Source: Fragum whitleyi (Eukaryota > Mollusca > Bivalvia > Cardiida > Cardiidae). Taken from it: DNA of 64,000 nt. Below, one piece after another: positions 9,586-22,394 of the stretch; the stretch's first letter is position 1, and each line of letters begins with the position of its first letter. The notes beneath the pieces were generated by a model. That model had not been told where the DNA came from. It saw only the letters and a program-made list of their open reading frames with translations, and did no database searches. Position numbers and translations under genes: made by a program. Where the stretch lies: contig OX411559.1 in NCBI GenBank assembly GCA_948146395.1, positions 40,636,432-40,700,431 on the forward strand. The letters run 5' to 3'.

Positions 9586-10372
9586 ATGCAAAATAGAATG
9601 GCCCCAATGAAATATCTCCCGTGCCTGTCACATTTGGTATTCGGCAATATTCGCTTCTGAGACAGACGAATACGAAACGTTTTCGCTGGGAATAAGCCCT
9701 ACTTCAGCCAACGCAATTTTACAGAAAAATCTTAAGAGCGACGTTCACCCCTATTCAAATAAAAGATACAAGAAAGGTTGTACATGTAAAACACATGTCG
9801 AATCATTCTTAAAACCCGTCTCGAGACTGACTGTCGCTAGTTGAAAAGTTATGTAAAACCGCGTTCTAATGACACAAGGTGTCTTGATGTGTCATTCGTC
9901 TCAACTCGGCCGATTCCTGTAACCTACATTTAACTCGGAGCCGTCGGAGATCGCCCGAGTATTGCCGAATGTAAGTTCAAGAGGACACGACCTAGATAAA
10001 CACGTATTTCCGGCTAATTACTACAAGTTGCACCAGCGAAGGCTTGGGTAAAAAACATAGTATCTGTCTCTTCGGTGTTAAGACACAAACTTTGTTTTTG
10101 CTTTAAACTCTCGACAAGCTTACGCCGATCAAAAATTCCCTTGATAAACATTGCAAGATCATATTGTGTTTTTCAATGCGATTTTTCATTATCTTCACTT
10201 GATAAAGAAAACTAGAAACACGCCATTAAAGAAATAAAAAGTGATTTTGCGGAAAAAAATGTTGAAAGATTCTAAATTGAATTTTAAGAGGCGCTACTTT
10301 ATTTCAAATGTATTAACATCCAACAGGATTTTCCTGACATGGTATATAACACTGGTGAACGACGTTCGTTCA

Positions 10373-11734
10373 CCAAAAACTACGTTTATCCCAGTGACGA
10401 GAATCTATTTTAAGACATAGGAAATTCCAGAGTCTGAAACCGTTCATCTATTTATAGCAACCTGACTGTATGTAGTGAAACACGCATGTAACACGTACAC
10501 GTTTGACCCGATTTATATAATATGAAAACCTGATCAACATGTATATAGATCCACACAGATTGCGTAACTTTTATGTTTGTTGATATTCGTACCTGAGATA
10601 TGTTTTCTAGCATTATAAATTACTCACTCAATTTCGGCCTATAGATGCGCGAGTTTAGGTAAGTTATCACAGGTGAATTTTGTCCGTACCAGTGTATGGG
10701 CAAAATTGACCTTTGATCACTCACTTAATTACTGGAATCTATGCACGTTCAATATGAATGACAATAACATCAAATCACTAATGCAATCATTCTTTAAAAC
10801 CGCCGATTCACCCATAAGTTATATTGGCAATCCCTCAGTTTGGCTATCACGGATATTAAATGGACATCGGCGATAGGCCCTACCAATGGTTGACTGAATG
10901 ATATCGCTAATTTCATGAAAGAAATGATCAATCATCTGCGGAATGGAAACAGCTTGAAATACCAAGAAGCTTCATTCATTTTAGTAGACGGGGGATAAAT
11001 AGCTAAAGGTCAAAACAATAAATACAAACAGGGTTGGCTATTTAACCGTCCAGTAGCGCGTAAGTTAATCTTTGAACGGCGAGAACTCGGTACATACAAA
11101 TGGACCGTTTGCTTTTGTACCATTCGCCGGAAGTAATGTTACACTTAAAGTTGTCGTGTGACACCACCGGATTTTAGGCCTTCTTTGTTCTATATAAAAT
11201 TGCACTCTTTTCCGGTGCTGTGGTCGGTTCCACAGAAAGGTTTGACCTTTGACCTCTTTAGCCCTTCATCTTCGTTCAATGTGCTACCTTAAAGTAAAAA
11301 ATATCGAGGGAAACTCCCTTCAACTTTTGGGGTACCCAAGTTTAAGTAGAGGTACCGTCTTTTTTCCACCTATGAAGAGGACAATTACTTTGGGTACGAC
11401 CCCCACCCGTTATCCGTCCTTTCGCAAAGGAAATCGTTTACAGAGAAGGTCAAATCAAACGTTAAATCAAAGAAGAGATGCAAAACTAGGTGAAAAGGAC
11501 AAAAATGAGCACACGGGTGACTATTTTACTCTCAAAAATAACATTTCAATGTCGCACTACTTTTTCTAAAGGATCTACTTTTACAATGACCTCCGGAAGA
11601 AAATTCCAGTGAGGTCACTCCAACAAGCCTCAACATCCTAGTCTACTTATGTCCGACATTGAAATACCATCCGCAATTAACCATAAATACTTAGGTATAA
11701 ATGTTTTGTTGTCAGCGTGAACGTGAACCCCCCT
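10373..11734. other. Non-coding, end of duplication copy 1
   Basis: Open frames at 10,673 and 11,249 have no recognisable domain, start context or splice structure. Their exact conservation in copy 2 reflects recent sequence homogeneity rather than selection. Confidence 0.45.
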
Positions 11735-12890
11735 TTTTAGCTCGCCTGGGACGCGAGTCTCGAAAAAAGCAAATCTGGTCCTGACTTTTTTCTCTAACAA
11801 AAATACTATAATTAAAAAAACTTTAATCTTGACTAAAATTTCTGAATTCTTTCACCTAAGAGCAGCAATACTTCATGAACGCGATCAATAGGTAATAGGT
11901 TCACCTGGGCCAAGCTCATTGACACTTTGATCTTCAACTTGACCTTTTATGGACTAATGAAAAAAACTTTAATTTTCAACTTTTACAAAAAAAAACCCAT
12001 AAACTTAATCATAATTTTATGAATGCTTTCACTTAGTGATATCATTACTTCATATTCACAATCAACAAATAATAGGCTTTCAATAGGGACCAAGCTCCTT
12101 GAAAATGTGATATTTTATAGACTTAGAAAAGATTTTACTTTAAACTTTGACCTAGAAACTTTAACCTCCCCTATATTTTCTCAATACTTTTATCAAGAGA
12201 CACAATTACTTCATGTAGCGGCCGTCATAGCGCAGTTGGTAGCGAGTCGGACTGTCAATCCAGAGGTCCCGAGTTTGATCCCCGACGGCGGTACTCTTTC
12301 CGATTATTTGTCTCTCACCAATGGATTGATAATCGTATACCTTTGTGAGATAGAAGCCGGAGGCTAGGAAAGAATGTGATGGTAGTACTTGTGAGAGAAA
12401 TACCATTGATCCACTGTTCAGTGCTCCAGCCCTTGCGAAATAACGGAAAGAAAGTGGCGTTAAACACCATTCAAACAAACAAATCATACTTCATATATAC
12501 TCACTCATCAGGTTATAGGCTTTCACCAAGGACCAATCTCCTTCACGATTTGACCTTAACCTTGACCTCTTTTAGACTTAGATAAATTTAAACAAAAAAA
12601 AAAAAAACGTTAAGCAAAAACTTTAAATAAGCTTATATTTTCTGAATACTTGTACCTCATCATGCTTCGGATCAACAATCATCAGGTGATAGACTTTAAC
12701 ATGTTACCAAGATCCCTGACCTGTGACCTTGAGCTTTCTAAACGTTTATATACTACTTTAAACTTGCAAATATTTTCTGAATGATTTTAGCTAGGACAAT
12801 TATGATGCCTAATTTCACTGATTAGATTATCAACCTTATAGTTAATTCAATAAAATGCCATTAGTTACTTCATCGGTCTGTAGGCACTCA
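11735..12890 (+). mobile_element. Pearl-like tandem array (family P4) with SINE insertion
   Basis: An AGCTCGCCTGGGACGCGAG hairpin head is followed by roughly 150-bp repeats. Each has 'tacttcat', a 'caatcaac..aataggctt' block, 'accaagctccttga' and 'tttgaccttgacc'. At least four units are visible. The array is broken by the SINE at 12,218-12,483. Confidence 0.55.
12218..12483 (+). mobile_element. tRNA-derived SINE (family S), full length
   Basis: The head GCCGTCATAGCGCAGTTGG is followed by B box 'gagtttgatcccc', the full body and 'gtggcgttaaacac' with a CAAA-type tail. It is flanked by TACTTCATGTA / TACTTCATATA, a likely 11-bp target duplication, inside the pearl-like array. Confidence 0.82.
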
Positions 12891-14585
12891 CTGTACCTCA
12901 ACCTCTTACGTGTACTTGCAACAAAAATGATTTTATATTTCTTTATAACTTCTCAAAAAGAAAGATATATATATATGCATAAAAATATATCTATAGGATC
13001 AGGGAAGCTAATATAGAGGAAATAACTTTGAACTATAATCGTTTGTCAAGTGCTGTTTGTGACAAGAAGCAGTTTGGGCGAGTTACTCTTGTTGTAAATG
13101 TACGGACAAAGATATGTTTTTGTTATCATTTCTTATCGTACTGGATCTAAATTTTGTTTCGAATTAAATGGAAGTCTTGTCAGTTTGGTTTTTGTAAAGC
13201 CTAAATGGTTTCAAATGAGTGTATGCAAATATATTGAAACTAATCTTTGTCTACACTGCATGCCAAGAGTAAATTGAGATTAAACCACGTTCCCGTCGAA
13301 TATCACTCTTGGGCATTACTGCTCCAAAAATGAAACTAAATTAAAGTTTTTCTTATTGTTCTGTTAATTCCAAACAAAAATCTGACATGGGAAATTTCAC
13401 ATGAACCGCTTCACCGGATATGTGATTTTAATATTACTCCTTTAAAAATAGAGAGTGACCTTTCATACTTATTTTGGTACAGGTAAAAACGACCCAAAGT
13501 CAAAACGGCCGATAGTCAAAATACCCCATATTCTACCAAACTAGCCTAACCAGTCCAACGTTTTACTCATTCGGTCAAAACGGCACAACTTGATTTCTTT
13601 GTGCCATATAAAATACATTGTATATACAAGAAATGGCTTGATAAATACATGCTTTTCCCTTTTTTAATAATGTAAATAAAAGCATACACATGCACCTTAA
13701 TTAAAATGTTTCAGTTTATTAAAGTATACTTATAAAGGCTTGTTTGAAATTAAAGCCTCCGTCTGCGTTTATAATTAAAAGGTCACTATTTCGTAAACAT
13801 TCTTTGAACAATTATTCTTGATTTAGTATTATGATACATGAGTTACACAAGAATACAAATCAATCGACAAACTGCAGCTTTTTGGGAAACGCATAATCTA
13901 CCGTATATAGTAAGATCTGTAAATGAGATTTTGGTTACGTAAAATAAGCCCACGCGAACTTGAGGGAGCTGTAATGCGGTAAATGGAGTCCAAAATGTTG
14001 CGGATCATAAATATTCATCAAGTCACGCCTATATTTGATCATCGTGTCATAACCATTTGCAATACGAAATACTGGAATGACAAGAAAAAATACGTTTCAT
14101 TTGTTCGATTCTGAAATTTTCGGCGAAATGTTAAATGTTAAATACACTTTAATCACAAATCTTTCTACCGTATTGCAGTTTTTCATTGGCTCATTTCGAT
14201 GAGTGTAATCGGGTTATCACCGATGATCAACGTGACGAATTCCGCCAATTAGCATTTTAGAAAAAAATATTATTATGTTAAAGTTTTTGTTGAGTTACCT
14301 CGCATATTTTAAGAGCGCCAGGCTTTATTGGTGAATTTAGAATGGTATAATGGTGTTTATGAGAATGAAGGCGTCTTAAGTGATTCTCATTACTTTCAAA
14401 ACTTAAAAGTCCTGCATCTGGGTCTCCGGCTCACTAGAAATACTATTCATATAAAATGGTACTCCAATTGGAATTCCAAATGGAATGTGGATTATGCAAG
14501 TTAATTTTTGAGGCACAGAAAAGCATGCGAGCAAATGGAGACTGTATAGAAATGAGTATATAATGACGTCGCATTTGACGTTTTT
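12891..14585. other. Intergenic, nothing recognised
   Basis: AT-rich sequence without long open frames, splice-bounded exons or clear repeats. 'gtcaaaacggc' occurs twice near 13,500-13,580. Confidence 0.5.
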
Positions 14586-15855
14586 GATCCCCCGCCTAAG
14601 GGCGGGGTCTATGTTTTAGATGAGTGACTTAACAGCCGCTTCATAACTTACACATTCAAAAATTTTCACATTTATTACACAGATGTTGCATTTAACGAAT
14701 GTATAATTTTTGTTTTGATAATCAACTTTTCTAAAGATTTAAAAGCCCCCTTTCACTAATTTCTGGATCAGCCCTCGTATGTGCTTACTCTGATAAAAAG
14801 GAACCCAAGTTCAAACCGAGTAAGGGAAAGTAAAATTTTCTGCCTCATTTTTTGGCCTGGTTTATCAGGCCATAGGAAAGAACCCTGTATTCTGGAAATC
14901 GCATGGGAAAAAGATAATCGAGTCAAAAACCGAACAACATTTGTACTACGTAGCTTTTTTGTGCTCATGCGCACAAAAAAAGGTCTAGAATACGTCATCA
15001 ACTTTTGTTCGACACGAAGTGCTTTGTGTGTTCAAAGCAGTGCTTGCATATCACTACGCTGTAATAAAATCAAAGTACTGTTAGTACTGAAGGCGAGGGA
15101 ACTGAATAGACGAAACAACACAAGAGGTCAATTTTCTTGAATATAACCTTGATTATTCACTTTGTCCTTAGTATGTATACAAGATATTTTCTTACTTATT
15201 ACTGCTGTGACAAAGATACATAGCTTTTATATTTAATCTTGACGGCTGACCTTGCTAATAGGGAAAAGAAGAAGACGTTTCTAACTAACACTTTCTCCGT
15301 AATATTATATACTTTTTCTGCTACAAATTTTACTAATTTTCCCACAAATTGTATGTAATCTGCAACCCTTTATTTGGACCTGTCTAAATATTTGTTGCCA
15401 TGTAATGGATTAATCTAAATTAGAAAATATTTAAAAGCATTGTCCCATCCTTAAACCCTTAAATAGACAACAAAATTTTAGACTGGGCCAACTTGGAACA
15501 GGTTGCATACAATTAATCAACATAAGTGCAATTTGATATACATCTAAGGTAGAAAATAAAAAAATAATGGGGTATGGGTATAGGGTGGACCATTTTGTTG
15601 AAAATGGAGAAATTGACCCTATCAATTTCTTGTGTTCCCGAAGTAATTTACAACTTCTTTATGGCGGAATTCAATTCAATGTAAAAGAAGGAGCCGACGA
15701 GCTTGTGCCCCTAGAAAAATAGCTTTACAACGATTGTATGACGGAATGATCGAATGGATAAATTGAATGACTAGTAGCAAACCAATCAATTCAACTAAAA
15801 ATATAAAACAGCGAGATGCGTCTGTCTGCAAAGTGATATCGGGTGTAGAAATCTA
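14586..15855. other. Intergenic, minor repeats only
   Basis: There is a small hairpin CCCCGCCTAAGGGCGGGG near 14,589. 'aatcaaagtactgttag' near 15,066 belongs to the recurring AATCAAAGYACTG motif. The opposing open frames at 14,768-15,140 overlap on both strands and show no domain. Confidence 0.45.
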
Positions 15856-16772
15856 TATAGTCCGTTTGACTTCTATATGGACCAACATTTCGACGAAAAT
15901 CTCAGAAATTAATTAATGAAACGCATATTTTTCTTGTCATATCATTTTTTCCAGCTAATACCATGACGAATTTTGTTTTTCAGAATTTTTGAATGTAAAA
16001 TAATGATTTTGTCCGTCCGTCTACATGTTAACTTTCAGCATTTCATACCTACTTGTTACTGTATTAAACGGAACAGCGAATTGTTATACCAAAAATAGTA
16101 CTGATTTGCATAGGGGCCAGGTCAAAAGAGTAAGATTTTAAATGAATTGTATTACTATAAAATCGAGTTTTTCAATATGATTAAGTTTATCTAAGATTTT
16201 TGCTACCGTTGGATATCAAATCTGTGTATATTCTCTCTTTCTTCAGAAACTGTTTGACCAGATAATTGATTATTGATTTTATTCATTCTGAGATGAACCC
16301 TATATTTACATGTTAAGACCAATCAAAAAGCATTATTAAACGAAGTAGTTGGGAATTTCACGAGGAAAACTTGATGAAAAGGCGAGTACTAACGGTAAAA
16401 ATCACGTGTTATTTAAGTTTAAGATGACATTACCGTCGATATGCTAATTAGCATGTCCAAATAAGGAACAATTGACATTTCATCTGTCAAAAGTTTAGTA
16501 TAAAACCACGTGTTTTTACTATTTATGTTGACATTTTCTTACTATTGAACAGCCTCCATCACCCCTCGTATTTAAGAACGGATAATGCGAAAATATTAAC
16601 ATTAACTAGATAGACAAAATCATTATTTTGAAATCATTTTATTTTCAAAAAGTATTTTTTGGAATGGTATTAAGCTGAATTTAAGATTTTACTACATACA
16701 AATCCTTTATTCAAACGCAATTTTATGTAATTGATGAAAAGGTTGGTCCATATAGAAGTCAAACGGACTATA
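15856..16772. mobile_element. Non-autonomous DNA transposon with perfect 31-bp TIRs
   Basis: Bases 15,856-15,886 and 16,742-16,772 are exact inverted repeats of 31 bp, starting TATAGTCCGTTTGAC. The element is 917 bp including ends. TA at the edges is compatible with a TA target site. The interior is AT-rich with no open frame of note. Confidence 0.85.
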
Positions 16773-17039
16773 CCTTGGAAATTAGTTGTTTTTGGTGGAC
16801 TCATCGCTAAATAGTGAGCATACCGTTCGACATTTTTCCCTGTAGTGATTATGGAACCCTTGGTTTTCCTCGCCTAAAAATCCTTGCTAAAAAGATGAAA
16901 AAAAAATTGGAGTGCATACCTTCAAATGTCACATTGCCTATTTATAAACCAGGCCTTCAGCGCGTTTAGCGCTTTGATTTTCTGTCTTATATACACATAT
17001 TCTATTTTTTCGACGAAGAGTAAATTTGGGTTAATTCAT

Positions 17040-17455
17040 TTTTGGTGAACGAAATTTTCGTTCACCAGTGTTATATACCGTGTATGGAAAATCATGTAGG
17101 ATCTTAATAGGTTTTAAATAAAGCAGTACCTCTTTAGATTCAATTTAGTATCTCTAGATACTTCTCTCTACAAAATCACTGTTTGTATCGTGAAATGAAT
17201 GATTCTAGCATTTTTCATCAAGTGAAAAATAATGAAAATTACCCTTAAAACACAAAAATATCTTGGAATGTCTATACGGGCGAATTTTTGATCGGCGTAA
17301 GATTGTCGAGAGTTGAGAGCAAAAACAAAGGTTGTGTCTGTACACTGTATAGACAGATACTATGTTTTTGATTTATACTTCGCTATTGCAACTTGTAGTA
17401 ATTTGCCGGAAATGTGTGTTTATTGAGGTCGTGAACTCTTGAACTTCTACACACT
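17040..17455. repeat. Diverged inverted fragment of repeat R
   Basis: It starts at the palindrome GGTGAACGAAATTTTCGTTCACC and matches the reverse complement of 10,372-9,970, including 'gatcggcgtaag' and 'cagatactatgtttttga'. Divergence is clearly higher than among the three main copies. Confidence 0.7.
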
Positions 17456-18804
17456 CCTGATTGGCCATATCCCACGTGATGACCTACTACGATTTTACCT
17501 GCCTTCTTATGAATGAAGTCTTTGCTTATAAGTTACGAAAGGTCAATTTTACAAACGAATGGAATGTTCCTGCCGTATTTCTCCTATTAAACGCGCCCGA
17601 GTGCGATGCAAAACGTCGTGAGGGCGCTATTATTTCAGACTCTTTCACTTAATTAAAAAAAATTACGTATTTTGGTACCTAAGAGAAGCAAACTGTTAAC
17701 ATGTTCGTAATTATCGATTGAAATACGTACGCTACCCAATACGCTTTTCTATTTATCTACTAAGGCTATAGATTTAAAAAATAAAACAAAATGTTAGCTA
17801 ATGAATTGTAATTCTGTCATTTTAAGTCATCTATCGAAATACGGTCACCCTCGACCATAAATTGCAGTTTTCAAAAGCAAGTGATTGTGTTAACAGAAGC
17901 CGAGATTATTATTATTGTTATTATTTGTACAAGGTAGGAAGTTCCAGACGATGCAATATTCAATGTTCCGCTACCGATGGACAAAGCGGTCTAATAAATC
18001 ATTACCTATTCACGTATGAAATAAATAATCCTGTATTAAATCCTAAAATTTCGTGATGTGTAAATGCACCCGGTACATGAAATGAAAGTGTTTCGTAGTG
18101 AAAACACAAAACGTCTGGAGCAAGCTGGGTCACCGCGAGTCGGCACCCTTTGAAGTCCCCAGATTCTTGCAAGCGGCGACGTCGCTTTTGAAATAAGTCA
18201 CACACGAGATTTTACGGGGTTTTCCTATTTTAACAGTATGAATTGTGACTAGGATTTAATCATTTGACTCGGATATTTTGTATATTTGCAGAAGGTGAAA
18301 TGATTTCAGAAATATTTTCGTAACAACGAAACAACGAAATAGTTTTAATTTTGTGTTAAATTTTAACCTTTCGCACTTCCGGAAGACTGCGCGATTTAGG
18401 ACGCGCTAGTTTTCAGATGTTGAACGATCTTTTAATGACGCAACCAGCCTTATCCTGATAGGAATTTAAGATAGTTAACCCATTATCTAATGAACATTAC
18501 GTCGTGGAGTAGCAGCTTTTGAATTTAAATTCGAGACCGGATTTTTCACCACGGACCATGGACGGTTGGATGCTGTTGATCGTATAGTCAAGGGCCTGGG
18601 AATCGTATTTATGGGGGAGCGCGTTTATTAGGGAGGGCGCGTCTAAAAAGGTGATAACGGTATATTTAGCCCAAATTCTCATTGAAACATAAACAAGCAC
18701 CACTGGACCGTGACCAACCTTGATATGAAATAAAATTTAAACCATTACCAGACAACTTATGTTCTCAACTACCAAATTTACACCTCTTGCTTAAATCCCG
18801 TTTT
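17456..18804. other. Intergenic, nothing recognised
   Basis: No supported exon, RNA gene or clear repeat was found. Short open frames lack domains and splice context. Confidence 0.5.
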
Positions 18805-19977
18805 TAGCTCTACTGGCTGAAAGCCATTGGGGCTATTGTCATGGCGTTGTGTCCGTCATGCGTCCGTCCGTCTGTGCGTCCGTGCGTGCGGTCGTAAACT
18901 TTTTCTTTAAAAATTTTCTCCTCAGAAACTACTGGATGGATTTCAACCAAACTTCACAGGAATGATCCTTGGGTGACCCTCTTTCAAAGTTGTTCAAGAA
19001 ATTTTGATCCAATGAAAACATGGATTTAATGGGCGTGGCTAATTTCCAAATATGGTAAAAAGTGACTTTTCTCAGGTTCTAATTGATGGATACCAATTAA
19101 ATTTTACGTGAATGATCCTCGGGTGACTGTTTATCAGTCTACAAAAAATTATTGTGAGCAGATGAAAAATATGTATTTTATAGGCGGAGGTCATTTCTCT
19201 AAATGTTATATAGTGGAAACTTTGAAAAATCATTTTCTTAGAATCTAACCGACAGATATCAACCAAATTTTACATGAATGATCCTTTGGTGACCCTTTAT
19301 CAGTCTACGAAAAATTATTGTGATCGGATGAAAAATATGTATTTTATGGGCGGAGGTCATTTCTCTATATCTTATAATAGTGGAAACTTTGAAAATGATT
19401 TTCTCAGAATCTAACTGATAGATATCAACCAAATTTTACATGAACGATCCTTTGGTGCCCCTTTATCAGTCTACAAAAGATTATTGTGATCGGATGAAAA
19501 AAAATCTATTTTATGGGCGGAGGTCATTTCCACTATATGTTATAAAGTGGAAACTTTGAAAATCATTTTCTCAGAATCTAACTGATAGATATCAACCAAA
19601 TTTTACATGAATGATCCTTTGGTGACCCTTTATCAGTCTACCAAAGATTATTGTGATCGGATGAAAAAATTGTATTTTATGGGCGGAGGTCATTTCCACT
19701 ATATGTTATATAGTGGAAACTTTGAAAATCATTTTCTCAGAATGTAACTGATGGATACTAATCAAACTTCATTAGTATGATCCTTGTGTGATTCATTATC
19801 ATGCAGCCAAAAATTATTCGGAAGTCATTTCTCTATATGTTATAATAGTGGAAACTTTGAAAATAATTTCAACATCAGTAAAACCCAAAATATATAAAAA
19901 ATCTAGTCAAAACTTAGATTTGCTATTACAAGAAATTCAAGCCTGTGGAGCGACACAAGCCATTCATGGCTTTCTAG
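18805..19977 (+). mobile_element. Pearl/Helentron-like element (family P1)
   Basis: The head hairpin 'agctctactggctgaaagcc' is followed by a CCGT tract (18,860-18,890) and about six tandem core units of ~165 bp ('ctcagaatctaactgata', 'gatcctttggtgaccc', 'attgtgatcggatgaaa'). The tail has hairpin AAGCCATTCATGGCTT followed by TCTAG, then T. Stem-loop plus CTAG matches Helitron-type 3' ends. A close relative is at 53,515-54,723. Confidence 0.78.
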
Positions 19978-22240
19978 TTATCTTAAAGCTTGTTGTTGCA
20001 TACTTGTGTAATGTAAATATCTTCGGTTACGGGTATTTTTGTATCATATTACCCAAATCCATTTTCCTGTTTGTTTTTTTTTTTTTTTTTTTGTTTTTGT
20101 TTTTGTTTTTTGTTTTTTGTTTTCGTTTCAAACAAGGCCAGAAAACAGGGGATATAGCAATCTCGGTACGATTTACTATTAATATATGAATGTCGTGAAT
20201 AGATAAATAAATAAAAGAATCAAATGAACAAATATCCCAACACGATAGACCTAATTTAAAATTTTAACATCGAATGGATTTTTTTTTTTTCAAAGTACTT
20301 GACATCGTAACTACAACTGTATAGTAGCGCTTCTATCCCTCGGATGGCTCTAGAATTTCCTCAATACAATCATTCATCTATTTGTTTTACCGGAAGTATG
20401 TAAAATATTACAGAAAACGAAACTTGGATTGTGAATAAATCGCCTGTGGACTGGAGCATCTTTACCTTAATATGGAAATTGGTATTTCTCGCACCAGAAC
20501 TATAATGAGCATACATCCGTACGTAGCTGCCATCTTCTACCCTCTTAGGTTAACGATTATCTGCTGTTTGGTAGGAGCAATAGAATTTAAACAACGACTA
20601 TATTTGGACAATTCATTAGCTGTACAAAATACCTTCCTACATAGATTTCATCGATTTTTTTTTTTTGTTTGTTTGTTTTTTTTTTTTAATTCAATTTAAC
20701 GCAATGGCATCAGATGATTATTCTTTCACGAGACTGAATATTACCGAAAGAGACCAAAACCCTGTAATTACAATTACGAAACAGCGGTCTTTTAATTCGG
20801 AGGATGGGGGGGGGGCATTCAGGTCGTACCAGAGCCATAGCAGATAACGCTTAAAAGTCAAAATGCAGAAAGACTGCTGTTTAATCTGCTAAAATATGGG
20901 TTCCGCATGTGGAAATTGAATTACCTTTCTGACTGCTATTTTTTGAGTTAAGAAAAGAATCATTAGTATAGACACTATAGCTGCCCGTTTTCTTTTCTCT
21001 AGGCTTATCGCTCTCTGTCTATCGGTCTGTCTCTGTCTGTCACTCTCTCTACCTTTCTTTTCCGATCTTTCTCATTCTTTGAGTTTAGAATTTTGACGAG
21101 ACACTTTCCCTTGATTATTTTTTATATTTATAATTTCTCTTTTCTCAACGAATTCCATATATCACTTTAGAATGCCAACAGATTCGTTCACCATCAGTAC
21201 TTTCAGTGCTTTGATCTTGTTATTATGAAGAAGGCGATTCTTTTTCATATATTAAGTTTACTTTTGATGTATAAAACAACAACAACAAAGGTGGTTCTGC
21301 TGATGCAGGATGCCTTTGTGGTAACTCTGGCGACGTTTTGGGGGTGGGTAGGTTCGAACATTGGCTTATCGAAAAATTTTGCTGATTTCTGAAAAATGGG
21401 AGACATCTTTTGCTCGTGGTATAATATGAGCCTGTGTGTGTGATTTCTAACAATTTTAAATGTGCGCAAAGCAATGACTTAGTCTGACCAGAGTCTGCAC
21501 TGTGCGATTTGTAGATACACATGGCCTTAAAGTATGTGTAGACGTTTAGGCAATCCTCTATTTACACTAAGATACTGTCTGGGCTGTTGAATGTTTGCAC
21601 TTCACGCAGATGTCAAATTGATGGAAATGTCACGCACAGGCTAATATATAAGTCTAGTGAATATTTCACTTTTATACAACAATCTTTGAATCTTAGATGT
21701 CGAGATGTGAATCAGTAGAAAATAGTTGTTAAATAATAAAACGAAAACAATATCCCTTTGTGGGGACTTGTAATAGGAACGAAGAAAATTATGAGGGAAA
21801 AAAAACAAAACAAAAAAATAAGCACCTCGGAGACTTGAACTCAAAGACGTGTGATTGAGAGCGACACAACTTAATCGATTGAGCTACTTTTCCTTGCTCT
21901 CACTCGCTAGTAAGAATGCGTATTTATTAATGTTTCTAACGGTTTATGGCGGTAGAACTCGGAGATCTTCCTAAAAAATACGGAATATGCACAGAGTCTC
22001 AGGCGAAATTAGCCAAATAATACAATATACCCGTCTATGGTTATTCAGCCTGGCGTAAAAAATCATATTTTATAACCTCTTCGTTACATACCTGACCAAC
22101 CGTAACGAAATTTTAATCGGTACATGTTTTTACGCCTTTAAATGGTGGATAATAAACGAAAAGACTTGACACAATTTCTCACAGGTATGTTATTTTAATT
22201 TAATTTAAATAAGGTTCAACTACGCTATCTATCCGATGTC
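19978..22240. other. Intergenic; poly-T tracts and a tRNA-like remnant
   Basis: T-rich runs lie near 20,070-20,130, 20,280 and 20,655-20,690. The AATCAAAGCACTGAAAG motif with GGTGAACGAA occurs inverted at 21,183-21,220. Frames across the poly-T runs are low complexity. No exon was supported. Confidence 0.45.
21818..21890 (-). pseudogene. tRNA-like sequence (pseudo-tRNA or SINE head)
   Basis: On the minus strand 'agtagctcaatcgattaag' resembles an A box and 'gagttcaagtctccgag' a B box and T arm. The acceptor and anticodon stems do not pair well. I do not regard it as a functional tRNA. Confidence 0.35.
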
Positions 22241-22279
22241 CATCCATCCATCCATCCATCCATCCATCCATCCATCCAT

Positions 22280-22315
<36 letters not shown>

Positions 22316-22336
22316 CTATCCATCCATCCGTCCATA
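22241..22336. repeat. (CATC)n microsatellite
   Basis: About 24 units of CATC with rare CGTC and TATC variants. Confidence 0.95.
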
Positions 22337-22394
22337 ACTTCTAATATCACTTTGAAAACTTGTTTATTATTTCAAATCGAATGATGCGCTTCAT

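Larger units (their letters stand above)
8078..10372. repeat. Dispersed composite repeat R, copy 1
   Basis: This block recurs at 38,501-40,794 (direct) and, inverted, at 58,593-59,961 plus 63,080-64,000. Its right edge is the palindrome GGTGAACGACGTTCGTTCACC. A diverged inverted copy of 9,970-10,372 at 17,040-17,455 ends at a related palindrome, so that edge behaves like a transposon terminus. Confidence 0.75.
258..11623 (+). repeat. Segmental tandem duplication, copy 1
   Basis: This block aligns with 31,898-42,064 in the same orientation. It holds intron 5 (part), exon 6, intron 6 and exon 7 of NXPE-a and about 6.8 kb of downstream repeats. The introns differ by several insertions: copy 1 intron 6 is 2,057 bp against 928 bp in copy 2. 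The last exon differs at about 40 of 809 bases. From about 4,753 to 11,590 the copies are almost identical; I found only two clear substitutions plus length changes in a G-run and in the GGAC/AGAC tract. Homology stops after GAGGTCACTCC. Confidence 0.92.

Noticed and set aside
9357..9647. Open frames rich in SVRLSVRPSVCP / QTDGRTDR (also near 40,000 and 59,400)
   Set aside because: They are translations of the CCGT/GGAC microsatellite in pearl-like elements, open in several frames on both strands.
18805..19880. Regular ~165-bp repeats as a CRISPR-like array
   Set aside because: The units are directly adjacent without unique spacers, diverge gradually, and lie in a eukaryotic pearl-like element.
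20060..20700. Frames with poly-Phe/Leu stretches (19,788 and 20,472)
   Set aside because: The hydrophobic runs are poly-T tracts, with no homology or splice context.
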